Assembly: GCA_032717465.1 (NCBI GenBank) | Contig: CM064653.1 | Location: 38,017,055 to 38,081,054, forward strand | Length of the DNA stretch: 64,000 bases | Reading direction: 5' to 3' | Source of the DNA: Coenobita brevimanus | Taxonomy: Eukaryota; Arthropoda; Malacostraca; Decapoda; Coenobitidae | Part shown: one piece after another, positions 45,001-56,149 of the stretch | Layout of the letters: each line of letters begins with the position of its first letter | Position numbering within the stretch: position 1 is the first letter of the stretch | The notes under the pieces: model-generated | Seen by the model: the letters and a program-made list of their open reading frames with translations, nothing else | What the model was told of the DNA's origin: nothing | Databases searched by the model: none | Made by a program: the position numbers and the translations under genes

Positions 45001-45490
45001 TCCTGATGGGAAGTTATTCTAAGTTTCTTGTTACTTTTTGGCTGGCTAAAGTTTATATATCCACAGCTGATGTTGAAGTGTTACCTACTTGTAACAGGCA
45101 TCACCCACAAATTTTTGTAATTATTTGTACAGGGTACAGTATTTAATGGGCTTGGTAAGAGGGAACTGTTAGCTGCTTTTCATTACCGGCAATTAGCACA
45201 GTGCTTACATTTGGCTTCTATATGAAATACAAAGCAATAAAAATGAAATCACATATGGACTATGGTTTTCACATGTTCATTACCATAAAATCATCTCCAT
45301 CTATTTACTGAGTTTTCTTGTAAAGAGCTGACCATTACAGGGCTGCTTCCAAATGTCGTTGGGAATTGACCAATGAAAGACGAGATAATATCGTATTCTG
45401 GTTTGAACAAAATAACAGAGAGGTGAAACTGTTGAAGAAGGCATTAAACTCATCTACAGCTGTCAAGTTATATATCTGAAATCACTATCT
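45001..45490. other. Intron sequence, no feature
   Basis: No coding, repeat or RNA feature is recognised. A CTAT microsatellite starts at about 45485, where the next LINE A fragment ends. Confidence 0.5.
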
Positions 45491-45494
45491 ATCT

Positions 45495-45880
45495 ATCTAT
45501 CTATAGCCCGACGCCCTAATCCCGCAAAGGGTGGCCGCAGACAAAACGCCTCCAAGTCACTCTGTCACCCACCATTTGACTCCCCTCCCCCCAACTCACC
45601 CCCCCCTCCCTCATATACCTCTCAACTCCATCCCTCCACCTCATCCTCGGTCTACCCCTCCCTCTCCCTCCCTCCACCTCACCTACATACACCCTCTTAG
45701 TCAGTCTTTCATTCTCCATCCTCTCCACATGTCCAAACCACCTCAGTGTATTTCTCCTAATCTTTTCAACCACATCCACATCTACCCCACAACGTTCCTT
45801 CACTTCTTCATTCGTCAACCTGTCCCTCCATGTCACTCCACATGCTCCTCTCAAGTAACTCATTTCCACTGCTCTCACTA
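45495..45880 (-). mobile_element. LINE family A, 3' fragment, well preserved
   Basis: The minus-strand frame 45878-45516 is open: MRAVEMSYLRGACGVTWRDR, VEKIRRNTLRWFGHVERMEN, ending VTWRRFVCGHPLRD. The 3' end abuts (CTAT)n at 45485-45504. It is nearly identical to the copy at 62474-63580, differing at few bases. Strong 5' truncation left about 380 bp. Confidence 0.88.
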
Positions 45881-45956
45881 CTTACATAAAATAATCTGCA
45901 TCTGAGGGATGCTGCAAATTTTTAAAACTGCGTTCACTTGTCCATAACTTGCATCA

Positions 45957-47067
45957 GGATGTGGGTGCTCACACCCAGGCGAGAGTGAATGGAGATTTGA
46001 GTGATGAGTTTTCCGTGAATGTTGGTGTGCATCAGGGGTCAGTCTTGAGTCCCATGTTGTTTATCATGGTACTTGAAGCCCTTTCACGTGACTTCAGAAA
46101 CGGACTCCCATGGGAGTTGTTGTATGCTGATGATTTGGTGTTGATTGCAGAGAATGAAAGGGAGGCGGAGGAAAGGTTTAGGAAGTGGAGAGATGGTATG
46201 GGGCAAAAGGGTTTAAGGGTAAATGCAGATAAAACAAAAGTGATGATATCTAGGGTTGGTGGCGGTACTGTCAAAGACGAGGGAGAGTGGCCATGTGCAG
46301 TTTGCCACAAGGGCGTGGGAAGCAATTCCATCTTGTGCAGTGTGTGTGATAAATGGGTGCATAAGAGATGTAGTGGTATCAGATGTAGACTGCGAGATAA
46401 TGCTGATTTTATGTGTACGGCGTGCTGGGGTGAGCAGGCGGAGATCGTCAGACGTGAAAGGATTGAACTTGCTGGTGAATCTCTTGAGTGTGTGGAAGAG
46501 TTTTGTTATTTGGGAGACATGTTGTGTGCTGGAGGTGGGGCTGGAGCTAGCTCTGTGGCTAGGGTGAGAAGTGGTTGGAAGAAGTTCAGGGAGCTCTTGC
46601 CTCTCCTGACATTGAGAGGCCTCTCCCTACGTGCTAAGGGGTCTTTGTATGCAGCATGTGTTAGGAGTGTAATGCTGTATGGTAGTGAGACCTGGGCAGT
46701 GAAGGAGGAAGACATTCGCCGGCTCAGACGTACAGAAATGACAATGATTAGGTGGATGTGCAGTGCGTCCCTGCGTCCAAGGCCTGGAGGGGCTGGGTTT
46801 ACAATGGAAGAGTTGAGAGGTAGGATGGGACTGGAGTGTATTGGTGTTGTGATGAGGAGAGGTAGATTGAGGTGGTTTGGACATGTGGAGAGGATGGGGG
46901 ATGATAATTGGGTGAGGAAGGTGAGAAGTGTTAATATTGGGGGTGGGGTTATGAGGGGTAGACCGAGAAAGACATGGGACGAGGTCATTAAGTGTGACCT
47001 TAGGGTTAAGGGACTGAACAGGGAGGCTGCAATGGATCGTGCAGCGTGGAGAGCCGCCATTAGGTGA
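45957..47067 (+). CDS. LINE B ORF2 C-terminal half, open
   Basis: An uninterrupted frame to a stop at 47067. It contains NVGVHQGSVLSPMLFIMVLE, LLYADDLVLIAENEREAEER, VNADKTKVMISRVGGGTVKD, and the PHD-like finger CAVCHKGVGSNSILCSVC, KWVHKRCSGI, CTAC (about 46290-46425). FCYLGDMLCAGGGAGASSVA, LYGSETWAVKEEDIRRLRRT, RLRWFGHVERMGDDNWVRKV and a Gly-rich segment follow, ending MDRAAWRAAIR. It keeps the G missing in copy 1 at 27643. The N-terminal endonuclease and reverse transcriptase fingers are absent, so it cannot move by itself. No host promoter is evident. Confidence 0.85.
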
Positions 47068-47118
47068 CCAAGGCCGACACATGCAAGCATGTTTGAGCCT
47101 TTAAAAATGAAAACGAAC
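45957..47118 (+). mobile_element. LINE family B, copy 2, 5'-truncated
   Basis: This covers the same family as 27083-30650 from the middle of the reverse transcriptase to the 3' end, in opposite orientation. The 3' end reads GAGCCTTTAAAAATGAAAAC near 47097. Truncation at about 45957 falls just before AHTQARVNGDLSDEF. No lesion is seen in the coding part. Confidence 0.88.
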
Positions 47119-48169
47119 GAAAACGATGACATAAGGGTGAACTCTGACCAGGATTCATGAGGGACAATGTGTAAGTAAGCTTAGAGCTAGAAACAGTGTG
47201 ACATATGGTACAGTCGTATAGATAACACAGATATAAATGAAGTGGAGAAGAGAGAATACTAAAGATATCGCTGAGGCATGCCAGGAAAATGAATGGACAT
47301 GGTAAACATGTACTAGTATGAATGAGAAAGCATAGTTGAAACTTGATGACATTGGATCAAAATGAATGGATAAGTCAAATGGATAACTCAAACTGATGGA
47401 GGTGCACATGACAACAGTTACATCTCTCTCTCTCTCTCTCTTTTTTTTTTTTTTTTTTTAACTTCATACCACTGGCAGAATACTTAGCATGTATTTATCA
47501 GGATTGGACCCAGCACCTTGGAACATGGAGGGAATGATTCCTGGCAGAAATACCCTCTAATATAATTATGGAATATAAAAACAATAAGATATATAAAAAT
47601 GTTCATTTATTTTACTTGTTTGTGTCAAGTGGGGTCGGTGGAGGATTAGTGCCCCTCCCTGTAAAGCAATTAACTCTAAGCCTTGGCCACCCCATTTGGG
47701 ATACATGGCGTCTGGCAATGAATGAATGAAAAATCATGGGAGAATAATAATATGGGCAAATGCAAGTGCAGTAAGATATTCATTGCATATAATCTAGCAA
47801 ATAACACTGTTCTTTTATTATAAGTAATCACTGGTCTGCTGAAAATCGAGGGGGTGGGCACATGTCCCCCACATACACCCAAAATCCTTGCCTGTTCATG
47901 ACGTGTACCTATAAGGGAAAAATTACAGTGTGTGCTGCTGGTTTCTGCATGTAAGATGAACCAGATTTTAAAAGCTTGGAAAGTGTGTGAATGACTGGCT
48001 CATTTCACTGGGCACATGTCTGACAGTTCTTCCAGATTTTTACTCTATCTCTCTCTCTTTGCATCTGCATTCTACCTTAACTGATCTCTTACTTGGGAAT
48101 TAAGGTCAGGATGCTGTTGATTATGATGTCATTATGATACATCAAAAAGGGGTGATGGAAAAGTATGTG
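47119..48169. other. Intron sequence with a CT/T repeat and a LINE A tail
   Basis: (CT)n followed by a T run lies at 47424-47459. At about 47686-47732 the sequence GGCCACCCCATTTGGGAT followed by GGCGTCTGGC and an AATG repeat is the extreme 3' end of a LINE A copy in plus orientation. Nothing else is recognised. Confidence 0.55.
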
Positions 48170-48633
48170 TATTTACCTAGCTGTGTTATACTGTAAATGA
48201 GCTACGCTCGTGGGGTCCAGTCTATGTTTCTCAATAAGTCAAATTTTGCTTTGAACTCAATTAAGTTTTTAGACTGGACGATATCTTTGTCCAAGCTATT
48301 CCACAGGTCTATGCATCTATAAAGCAAACTATATTTCTTGATATCCTTCAAGCAGCTTGGCTTTTTCAGTTTCATTCCATGTTGTCTTGTTACTCTTCCA
48401 TCCCATACAAACAGACATTCTCTGTCAATTTTTTCTTCTCCCATCATGGTCCTGAACACTGCAATCATGTCGCCCCTCTCTCTCCTTCCTTCTAAGGTGG
48501 GCAGATCTAGCTTTTCCAGCTTTTCCTTGTATGACGGATCTGCCAGGCTAGGGACAATCTTGGTCGCTGTTCTTTGTATTCACTCTATCTTGTTTACATC
48601 TTTCTTTTTATGTGGGGACCACACTACTGCCAT
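48170..48633 (-). mobile_element. CR1-type LINE (family E), 3' fragment
   Basis: The minus-strand frame 48468-48202 gives MIAVFRTMMGEEKIDRECLF, HGMKLKKPSCLKDIKKYSLL and YRCIDLWNSLDKDIVQSKNL. This is the CR1 C-terminal region (R-G-H-x-KL and WNSLP-like motifs). It is followed by a (GT)n run (48634-48657) and then a second, longer copy of the same family in the same orientation. Confidence 0.85.
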
Positions 48634-50987
48634 GTGTGTGTGTGTGTGTGTGTGTGTATTTACCTAATTGTGATATACAGGAAATGAGCTATGCTCGTGG
48701 GGTCCCGTCTCCGTTTCTCAGTAAGTCAAAATTAGTTTTAAACTCATTTAAGTTTTTGGACTGGACGATCTCTTTGTCCAGGCTATTCCACAGGTCTATA
48801 CATCTATAAGGAAATCTATATTTCTTGATATCCTTCAAGCAGCTTGGCTTCTTCAGTTTCATTCCATGTCCTCTTGTTACTCTCTTATCCCATAAAAACA
48901 GATCTTCTTTGTCAAATTTATCTACTCCCATCATGGTCCTAAACACTGTAATCATGTCGCCTCTCTTTCTTTTTTCTTCTAAGGAAGGCAACTCCGGCTT
49001 TTCCAGCCTCTCTCTGTACGACAGATCTGACAGACTGGGGATCATTTTGGTTGCTGCTCTTTGTATTCTCTCAATCTTGTTTATATCTTCCTTTTTGTGT
49101 GGGGACCACACTACTGCTGCATATTCTAACCTGGGGCGAATCATGGCCACTCTCAATTTTTCATCATCTCCTCATCCATATAATGAAAAGCTACTCTTAT
49201 ATTAGTCTCTAACTGTCTTGTTAATGTTTTTCAGGTGACAAACTGTCCTGGACCAGCACACCCAAATCTTTCTCTTCTCTCACTTTTGTGATTGGTTCAT
49301 TACCCATCAAATAATTCAATGATGGCCTCTTGGTACTTTTAACCATTTCCAATATTTTACATTTCTTTGCATTGAATTTCATTTCCCACGTCCGGCTCCA
49401 TTCGTGTATCCTATCCAGATCCTCCTGCAACATTTTACAATCCTCGTCAACCTCTACCTTCCTCAAGATCTTTGCACCATCGGCAAACAGACTTGCATAA
49501 CTGTTTACTCCATCTACCATATCATTTAAGTAAATCAGGAACATTACTAGCATCAACACCGAGCCCTGTGGGACTCCACTTGTTACTTCCCTCCATCCAG
49601 ACATCTTATCCTTTATTACTGTCCTCATTTGTCTGTCTCTCAAAAAGTCTCTCATCCATTCCAGGAGGTTCCCCTTCAGTCCTCCTATATGCTCTAGTTT
49701 CTACATTAGTCTCTTATGGGGTACCTTGTCAAAGGCCTTCTCCAAATCTAAATACACACAATCCACCCAACCATCTCTCTCCTGTAGTACATCAATCGCT
49801 CTTGAGTAAAAACTCAACAAGTTGGAAACACGTGACCTTCCACTTCTAAATCCAAACTGACTATCAGCCAAAATATTCATCTCTTCCAGATATTTATCCA
49901 TCTATCTTTCAGAATTCCTTTGCACAATTTTGCAACCTGCTGGTTAGGGACACTGGTCTATAATTCAGGGGTTCTTCCTGGTTTCCTCCCTTATAAATTG
50001 GTACCACATTTGCCCTCTTCCACTCTTGAGGCACTTTCCCCTCTTCCAGAGAACACACAATTAAACTGTGAATCTTATCCGCCAATTGTTCTCTGCATTC
50101 CTTCAGTACCCAATTAGAAATTCCATCAGGTCCTGGGGTTTTCCTTACATCTTGAGTTTCCAGTAATTTATACACTTCCTGTACCTCCACTTTTATATCT
50201 TTTATCACCGGTACATATCTAATCACTCCCTCCCCTTCCACAAACTCGTTTTCATTAGTGAAAACCGATTGGCAACATTTGTTCATTATTCAGCTTGGAT
50301 TGCTGCATCTTTATAGACCTCTCCTTTTACTTTCAGTTTGGTGATTCCTTCCTTTTGTTTCAGTTTGCCATTAACAAATTTATAAAACAGTTTGGGTTCA
50401 TCTTTGCATTTGTCTATTATACCTTTTTCAAAATTCCTTTCTTCTTCTCTATGTATTCTTGTGTATTCATTTCTAAATCTTTTATATTCTTCCTTTGTTC
50501 TGTTGTTACCTCTGTTTCTCCAATTGTTCCACGCCTTATCGCTCCCTTTTTTTGCTATCATACACCTTCTATTAAACCACTCCTTTTTCCTGTTTTCTTT
50601 CCTTCTTACTCTTGGTACAAATTTTTCCACTCCCAAATTATAGAGGTCTAGAAAGATATCCCACTTCCTCTGTATCTCTCTTGTTTCTCTGAATTTTCTC
50701 CAATCCGCATTTTCAAAAAAGTTTCTCAATCCTGTAAAATTTGCTTCCCCAAAGTTGTATCTTCCCTGTCTATGAAGCTCGTCTCTTGGCTCGACGTTCC
50801 CTATTATCATCTGGAACTCAATGACCACATGATCACTTTTTCCTAAAGGACAGAGATATTTCAATGATTCTATTACATCGGGTTCTTTGGTAAACAGTAA
50901 ATCTAACCTTGCTGGTGTGTCCTCACCTCGAAACCGTGTCTCTTCTTTGACCCATTGCATCATCACAGTATTCATTATTATATTTAA

Positions 50988-52013
50988 CCCTTTAACCGCG
51001 GGTGTCATTCCAGAATGACACTGCAAAAACTGGACCAAACCGCGGGTGTCATTCTCGAATGTTTGTGAATATTTTGAATACCCCGCGTTTTTTCCGAGCG
51101 CCAATTGTTTCAAGGGAGAGTAGCTATTAAGTTCTTTCACTCCAGCCAACCTCCACCTCCCTCTTCCCCCCCTTCGGGCCCCACCTCCCACCCCCTGGGC
51201 CCCCCACCCCACCCCGGACCAAACACGCATCAGTATCTGTCCAGCTGTGTGAGTGACAACACTGCTGATGTGATAGTGAAGTGCAGGCAATTACAGTGCC
51301 TTTTACCTGCCTTAGTGAACACAGAGTGGGTGTTTATCGTATGTGCAGTGTTCATATATGTTTATAGTATTATTATCAGAATGAGGTTGGCATTTGGTAA
51401 TGGTGTGTGAACGAAAAATAGTGATTACAACACCGCTGATATGGCAGTGAAGTGCGGGCAATTACAGTGCCTTTTACCTGCCTCAGTGAACACAGAGTGG
51501 GTGTTTATCGTATGTGCAGTGTTCATATATGTTTATAGTATTATTATCAGAATGAGATTGGCATTTGGTAATGGTGTGTGAGCGAAAAATAGTGATTACA
51601 ACACCGCTGATGTGGCAGTGAAGTGTGGGTAATTACAGTGCCTTTTACCTGCCTCAGTGAACACAGAGTGGGTGTTTATCGTATGTGCAGTGTTCATATA
51701 TGTTTATAGTATTATTATCAGAATGAGGTTGGCATTTGGTAATGGTGTATGAGCGAAGGTAATGGTGTGTGAGCGAAAAATAGTGATTTTACACCCCTCA
51801 CTTCTAACGGCACTGCCTGTCCTGTGAAAGTCAACAGAGTCATGAAACCTACATCAATGGAAAGCTGAAGGTTAGTACTTTCTAATGGTACCTTATTTTT
51901 TTCTCTAGCTTTATTCTGTGCAAAGTTATTAAGGTTTAAAGGTTTGTTTACATTTGGCTGAAACCCCCGCGGGAGAGGACAGTCAGGCCAAAACAATACC
52001 CGCGGTTAAAGGG
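50988..52013. mobile_element. TTAA-flanked (piggyBac-type) MITE inside LINE E
   Basis: Perfect 15-bp inverted ends (CCCTTTAACCGCGGG on both sides), with TTAA duplicated at 50984-50987 and 52014-52017. 1026 bp with no transposase. LINE E endonuclease coding continues across it when removed. The left part has the palindromes GTCATTCCAGAATGAC and GTCATTCTCGAATG. The middle contains a 171-bp tandem repeat. Related by its ends to the element at 21002-22741. Confidence 0.9.
51250..51780. repeat. 171-bp tandem repeat, about three copies
   Basis: The marker ATTACAGTGCCTTTTACCTG occurs at 51290, 51461 and 51632, spaced exactly 171 bp. Units contain CACAGAGTGGGTGTTTATCG and GAATGAGGTTGGCATTTGG. They differ at only a few bases. 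The last unit has a small extra duplication (GGTAATGGTGT) near 51740-51770. Confidence 0.93.
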
Positions 52014-52196
52014 TTAATAACATAGTGCCTCACGAATCCTCGCCGCCTCCCGAGTACCATTCCTCCCAGTTCACCTCTTTACATGTAAAGTCACCCACCA
52101 AAATTATATTATTGCTTTTCTCAATTATTTTTTGTAAATAGCTAGCCATATATGACAACATCTCCTGGCATTCGTCATCCTTCCATGCTCTCATAT

Positions 52197-52760
52197 GGCA
52201 TATAAGGCGTACCCTGGAGCTGCACCTAACCTGTTGGCTATTCTTCTGAGGGACCAGTTCATCGATGCTCTTGACAGCGTAGAGTTGAAAGTGCAAGTGA
52301 AGCAGGCACAACCCAGAACCATGCAGGAAACACTAGCCAGGGCTCTAGAATTTGAGTCCTATGTCAGGTCCAGTACATCCACCTTTCAGGCAGGTCATGG
52401 TGTAGGATTCAAGGCAAGAAAGGCGCAGGTACAGGAAGCTGAAAATTTTGAAGGAAGGTGCTGGTACTGTAAAAAGCCAGGACATCAGAAAGTCGATTGC
52501 AAGCAGTGGAAGAGAGAACAAGAGAAGATCAGAGGAGGTTGCTGGTTTTGCAAGAAGCTGGGACACAAGAAGATGAACTGTTACAAATGGAAGAAGGAGC
52601 AAGAAAGGAACATTGCAAGAAAATCTCAGATTGCATCAAATGGGTGTTGAACATGTGGTGACATGGGACACTTCAGTTATGAGTGTCCAATTGAGAAGGA
52701 TGAGGGTAAATTAGTGAAGGTTGGTGATGAGAGACAACAAGCAACCAATTTTTCCCAAGA
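52197..52760 (+). pseudogene. Gypsy gag fragment with three zinc knuckles
   Basis: The frame from 52195 has LLRDQFIDALDSVELKVQVK, a capsid C-terminal piece. CWYCKKPGHQKVDC, CWFCKKLGHKKMNC and, after a stop at 52648, TCGDMGHFSYEC follow. The third knuckle is complete if the TGA (probably once TGG) is read through. Three CCHC knuckles in a row are characteristic of gag nucleocapsid, which packages element RNA. After about 52880 the sequence passes into the RNase H/integrase boundary. Confidence 0.85.
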
Positions 52761-52879
52761 AGCCCCACCACTGAAGAAATGCGGGAGAACCCTGATAAAT
52801 AGCGTGCGAGAAGACGAAAGTACAGACGGCAAGGAGTGTGGCAGGAATGGGAACCATAGTAAGAAAAGCAGCCGTATGG

Positions 52880-54314
52880 CAGTAGCAGGGCCAGTGTCAG
52901 ATGAAGGCCTGAAGAGGATGCAGATGGAGGATGCAGATTTACAACCAGTGCAAGAGTGGCTGCAGCGGAGTACAGTGCGACCATCTTGGGAAGAAGTTTC
53001 CAGGTAAAACTCTATGACCACGAGCTATTGGAGTCAGTGGGACTTTCTTCGTTTGAACAACGGACTACTGGAGTGTCAGTGGGACATACACGATGGCCTC
53101 AGCAAGTACAGTATTGGCTACTGGTGATTCCAAAGAAGTTGATGTCTGAGATATTGAATGAGTCCCATAACCAGATCACTGGTGGGCATCTGGGAGTGAA
53201 GAAAACTCTAAGCCAACTGTGGCCGAGGTTCTACTGGATTGGCATGCGTCAGAATGTTAAAGAGTGGTGTCAGGCCTGTGATGTATGCTGTGCCAAGAAG
53301 GAACCCAAGAAACATGGTTGCGCCCCTCTTCTGCTGTACCAAGTGGGTGCACTGATGGAAAGAGTTGCGATGGACACTGCTGGACCTCTGCCACTCACTG
53401 AAGGAGGGAACCAATATATATGTATCATCATGGATGACTTCACAAAGTGATCAGAAGCCTATGCCATCCCCAATCAAGAGGCTGCGACTGTTGCTCAGGT
53501 GTTGGTTGACCAGTTTTTCTGTCGTTTTGGGATGCCACAAGAGGTACATTCAGACCAGGGTAGAAACTTTGAGTCTGCTGTGTTCCGTGAGTGCTGCAAG
53601 TTACTGAGGATCAAGAAGACCAGGAAGACCCCCTAAGACAATAGTCAGATGGGATGGTGGACAAATTCAACTGGACCCTGGGACAAGCACTGCATTGATG
53701 GACAAACAGAATGGGACCAGAAATTACCTGCATTGCTGATGGCATATCGGTCCGCATCCCATGAGTCTACCGGCTACACCCTTGCAAAACTGATGTTGGG
53801 CCATGAGTTATGCTCACCTGTTGACTTGTTAATGGGAAGACCACCTGGTGAAGAGCTGCCTACAGACACCACTGGCTATGCGAAACACCTTCAGGAAAAG
53901 CTGGCTGAGGTGCATCATCAAGTGCGAGGAGCCCTCAAGTTTTCAGGAGAGGTGATGAAGTGCAAGTATGATGCCAAGGCAAGTGAGCTAAGCTTCCAGG
54001 ATGGTGATCAAGTTTGGTTATACAATCCTTGGCGAAAGAAGGGACAGTCACCGACGCTGCAGAGCCCATGGGACGGGCCTTACACTGTGCTGGACCGCCT
54101 ATCAAACAGAACGTATTGGATTCGGGGAGGCAGGAAATCTCGCCCAAAGGTGGTACACGTGAACCGTATGTGGCAATACCATAGGACAGAACAGTACGTG
54201 CAAGAGGATGATGGCAATTCCCCAAGAGAAGAAGCGAATCAAGAAGAGGACCAAGACATTCCTGGAGAAGTGGACTGTGTGGAGGAGCAAGGATGCTGTC
54301 GGAAGCGGCATTGA
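52880..54314 (+). pseudogene. Gypsy integrase pseudogene
   Basis: Segments in order: DADLQPVQEWLQRSTVRPSW (region before integrase), frame changes near 53010-53100, then YWLLVIPKKLMSEILNESHN. A zinc-binding HHCC domain follows (H near 53166 and 53185; CQACDVCCAKK near 53270). The catalytic core has VAMDTAGPLPLTEGG, a stop after DDFTK at 53449 and VHSDQGRNFES near 53550. SDGMVDKFN lies near 53648, where the catalytic Glu of the usual MVERFN reads Asp and the frame shifts. The C-terminal region has DQVWLYNPWRKKGQSPTLQS, GPYTVLDRLSN and KVVHVNRMWQYHR. It ends in an acidic tail at 54314. It would have inserted element cDNA. Confidence 0.87.
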
Positions 54315-54436
54315 AGAAGACCTGATAAGTTGAAGGATTATTTTGTGTACAGTTAAATGTTTCATTAGGATTAAGGTTTATGTTTGTATATATTGTGTAG
54401 TTCAGTTGGGACGACAAAGAACTAGGGAAGGGGTAG

Positions 54437-55156
54437 TGTTAAGGAGCCAGATTTGCCAGCTAGGTAGCTGAGATGTTTCTCAATGTTTCCTGAAGTTTAC
54501 CGTAGGTTCTGGTACGAGTCAGAGTTGCCAGTTTTCCTGCTGTTAGCGAGTGTATTTATTTCGCAAGTTGTGCATTAATTTCTGTGCTTTTTTTTTCTCT
54601 ATGATGTTTCATTTATGTGACTGCTAAATTGTGTAATTCAGTTTGTATGCTAAATAATTTACAGTGATACGTCATGTAAGAAAACTCTGGCATGTTTTGA
54701 TGCCTCCTAGTTGGTAATTGTTAACTGTTGCCCCGACAAGTCTGTGCTAGAAGTTTCTCAAATAGTGCAGGCTTATATAAGGATGAGGAAGAGATTACAG
54801 CAAGTTTTCAGTTTAGTTTGAGTGTAGTGCAGTGTCAGTTTGTAGCCTACATTTTTGGTACTTGTGAAAACAGTGAATATTTGTCAGGCATTAAGTGAAA
54901 CTGCAGTTAGTAAAGTTCATATAGCTCCAGTGTTTGTGAGAATTGTGAAGTGAAGTTGGAAAGCATTAAATGTAATTATTTGGAAAATGAAGACAGTGAA
55001 CTTAGGAAGCCAGTGTTTATTCACCAAGCCTGAGCTGATCTTGTGTACTATACACCGAAAGGCTGACCACAAGAAGAACAACTCACTAAGCAACGTCCTT
55101 CCTGTACTGTACTACTGACGTTGGAGCCTATGGTAGTGTGGGGTGGGGATGTAACA
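54437..55156 (+). repeat. Gypsy 3' LTR (720 bp)
   Basis: Starts TGTTAAGGAGCC directly after the purine tract and ends GATGTAACA, giving the TG...CA borders with short inverted TGTTA/TAACA. It contains a TATA box at 54774. No matching 5' LTR lies in the window, so age cannot be estimated from LTR divergence. Confidence 0.75.
54774..54800 (+). promoter_or_regulatory. LTR TATA box
   Basis: TATATAAGG within the LTR, followed about 25-35 bases later by a CAGTT-type sequence suitable as an initiator. This is the expected core promoter of a Ty3/gypsy LTR. Confidence 0.6.
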
Positions 55157-55693
55157 ATATATTTCTACCATATGGGCCATGTTGGTATGGAACAAATCCA
55201 TCAGTAATGAAAGAACACTGGTGTACAAAATTTCATGTTAATATTATGACTTTATATTTGTGAAACAGGAATACAGTACTGTACTCACATTAAGGAACAA
55301 AAATATGCATGTATGACATGTGGAAGAAATAATGCAGTGTATGGTCACTTCTCTGAAAACTGCCATGCAACTGACTGGAGTTCCAGTAACATGCTGTACA
55401 AATGCAGCAATAAAAATAAACATAGGTTAGTAGAGAATGAGTGTATGGCCATATTATTAATCTTACCCTCAGTGAAGGCACGCATAAAATAAGTACTTAG
55501 TAATAAGGGGATCAGTGCCTAAGTGTTTGCCGACCATTGTAATCCCTCGCTTAGGTAGCAGACACTGTCAAAGGTAAAGTCAGGTCAGATGTACAACTGG
55601 ACAAATGTGAGATGTAGCCATCGTGTATCTAAGAAGTGCGTCTGTCATACCATTTGTATGATGTATCAATCTTGGTCTGTATTTCCACTGAAC
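55157..55693. other. Intron sequence, no feature
   Basis: Nothing recognised on either strand. Short ORFs have no family motifs. Confidence 0.5.
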
Positions 55694-55705
55694 ATGGTGA
55701 CAGTG

Positions 55706-55846
55706 GAATGGAGTGGAGAGGTATATGAGAGAGGGGTGTGTGAACTGGGAGCAGGGCAGTGAAATGGCGGGGGACAGGGTGACGTGGAGGAGCTTTGTTT
55801 GTGGCCACCCCGTACGGGATTAAGGAGTCTGGCAATAGACAGATAG
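55706..55846 (+). mobile_element. LINE family A, extreme 3' fragment with TSD
   Basis: The plus-strand frame is VERYMREGCVNWEQGSEMAG followed by DRVTWRSFVCGHPVRD. The 3' end is GTCTGGC plus a short ATAGACAGATAG tail. The flanks carry a perfect 12-bp duplication, ATGGTGACAGTG (55694-55705 and 55847-55858), the signature of target-primed reverse transcription. Only about 140 bp was copied. Confidence 0.92.
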
Positions 55847-56149
55847 ATGGTGACAGTGCTCACCGAAACTGTTTGGAATACACTTTATCTTTTTGTCTGC
55901 CAGTATGAATTTCTCTATCCTCATCCATGTTCACAAGACTGTGATTTCAGGGAACAATGGAACAGTAGGTATGAGCTCTGGGGATTGAGCTGATTCATCA
56001 CGAGTCAATGATGTGAGTTGGGCATTGTCAAGAGACTTAAGAAGGTAAGAACGCTGCCATGTACGTTGGCTGTAATAGTTACTACTTGCTGATGCAGGAA
56101 ATAAGTTACTGTTACCCTACTGACTATGTAGGATGGTGCCGGAGGGGTT

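Larger units (their letters stand above)
48689..52190 (-). pseudogene. LINE E endonuclease-reverse transcriptase pseudogene
   Basis: In sense order: MRAWKDDECQEMLSYMASYL and NNIILVGDF (endonuclease, 52190-52060), then the MITE, then TPARLDLLFTKEP and GKSDHVVIEF (50910-50800). A linker with FVNGKLKQKEGITKLKV follows. The reverse transcriptase has TPGPDGISNWVLKECREQLA, NVVPIYKGGNQEEPLNYRPV, SQFGFRSGRSRVSNLLSFYS, VYLDLEKAFDKVPHKRLM and SGVPQGSVLM. SLFADGAKI follows, where the FADD active site has lost one Asp. The C-terminus is ERIQRAATKMIPSLSDLSYR and YRCIDLWNSLDKEIVQSKNL. At least four stops or frameshifts (near 50286, 49905, 49700, 49215). Inactive. Confidence 0.87.
48655..52196 (-). mobile_element. 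CR1-type LINE (family E), main copy, interrupted
   Basis: A minus-strand element running from the endonuclease (52190) to the 3' end (48658). It is split at 50988-52013 by a TTAA-flanked MITE. The 5' end is cut at about 52196, where Ty3/gypsy sequence begins. The coding parts are described as a pseudogene. Confidence 0.85.
52197..55156 (+). mobile_element. Ty3/gypsy LTR retrotransposon remnant
   Basis: The plus-strand order is part of gag (52197-52760), a deletion, integrase (about 53008-54314), a purine-rich tract (GAACTAGGGAAGGGGTAG, 54419-54436) and a 3' LTR (54437-55156). The protease, reverse transcriptase and RNase H core is missing. The 5' LTR is missing as well; the left end abuts LINE E at 52196. 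Stops and frameshifts occur throughout. Confidence 0.85.

Noticed and set aside
46506..47132. 208-codon minus-strand ORF
   Set aside because: Antisense shadow of the open LINE B C-terminal half at 45957-47067.
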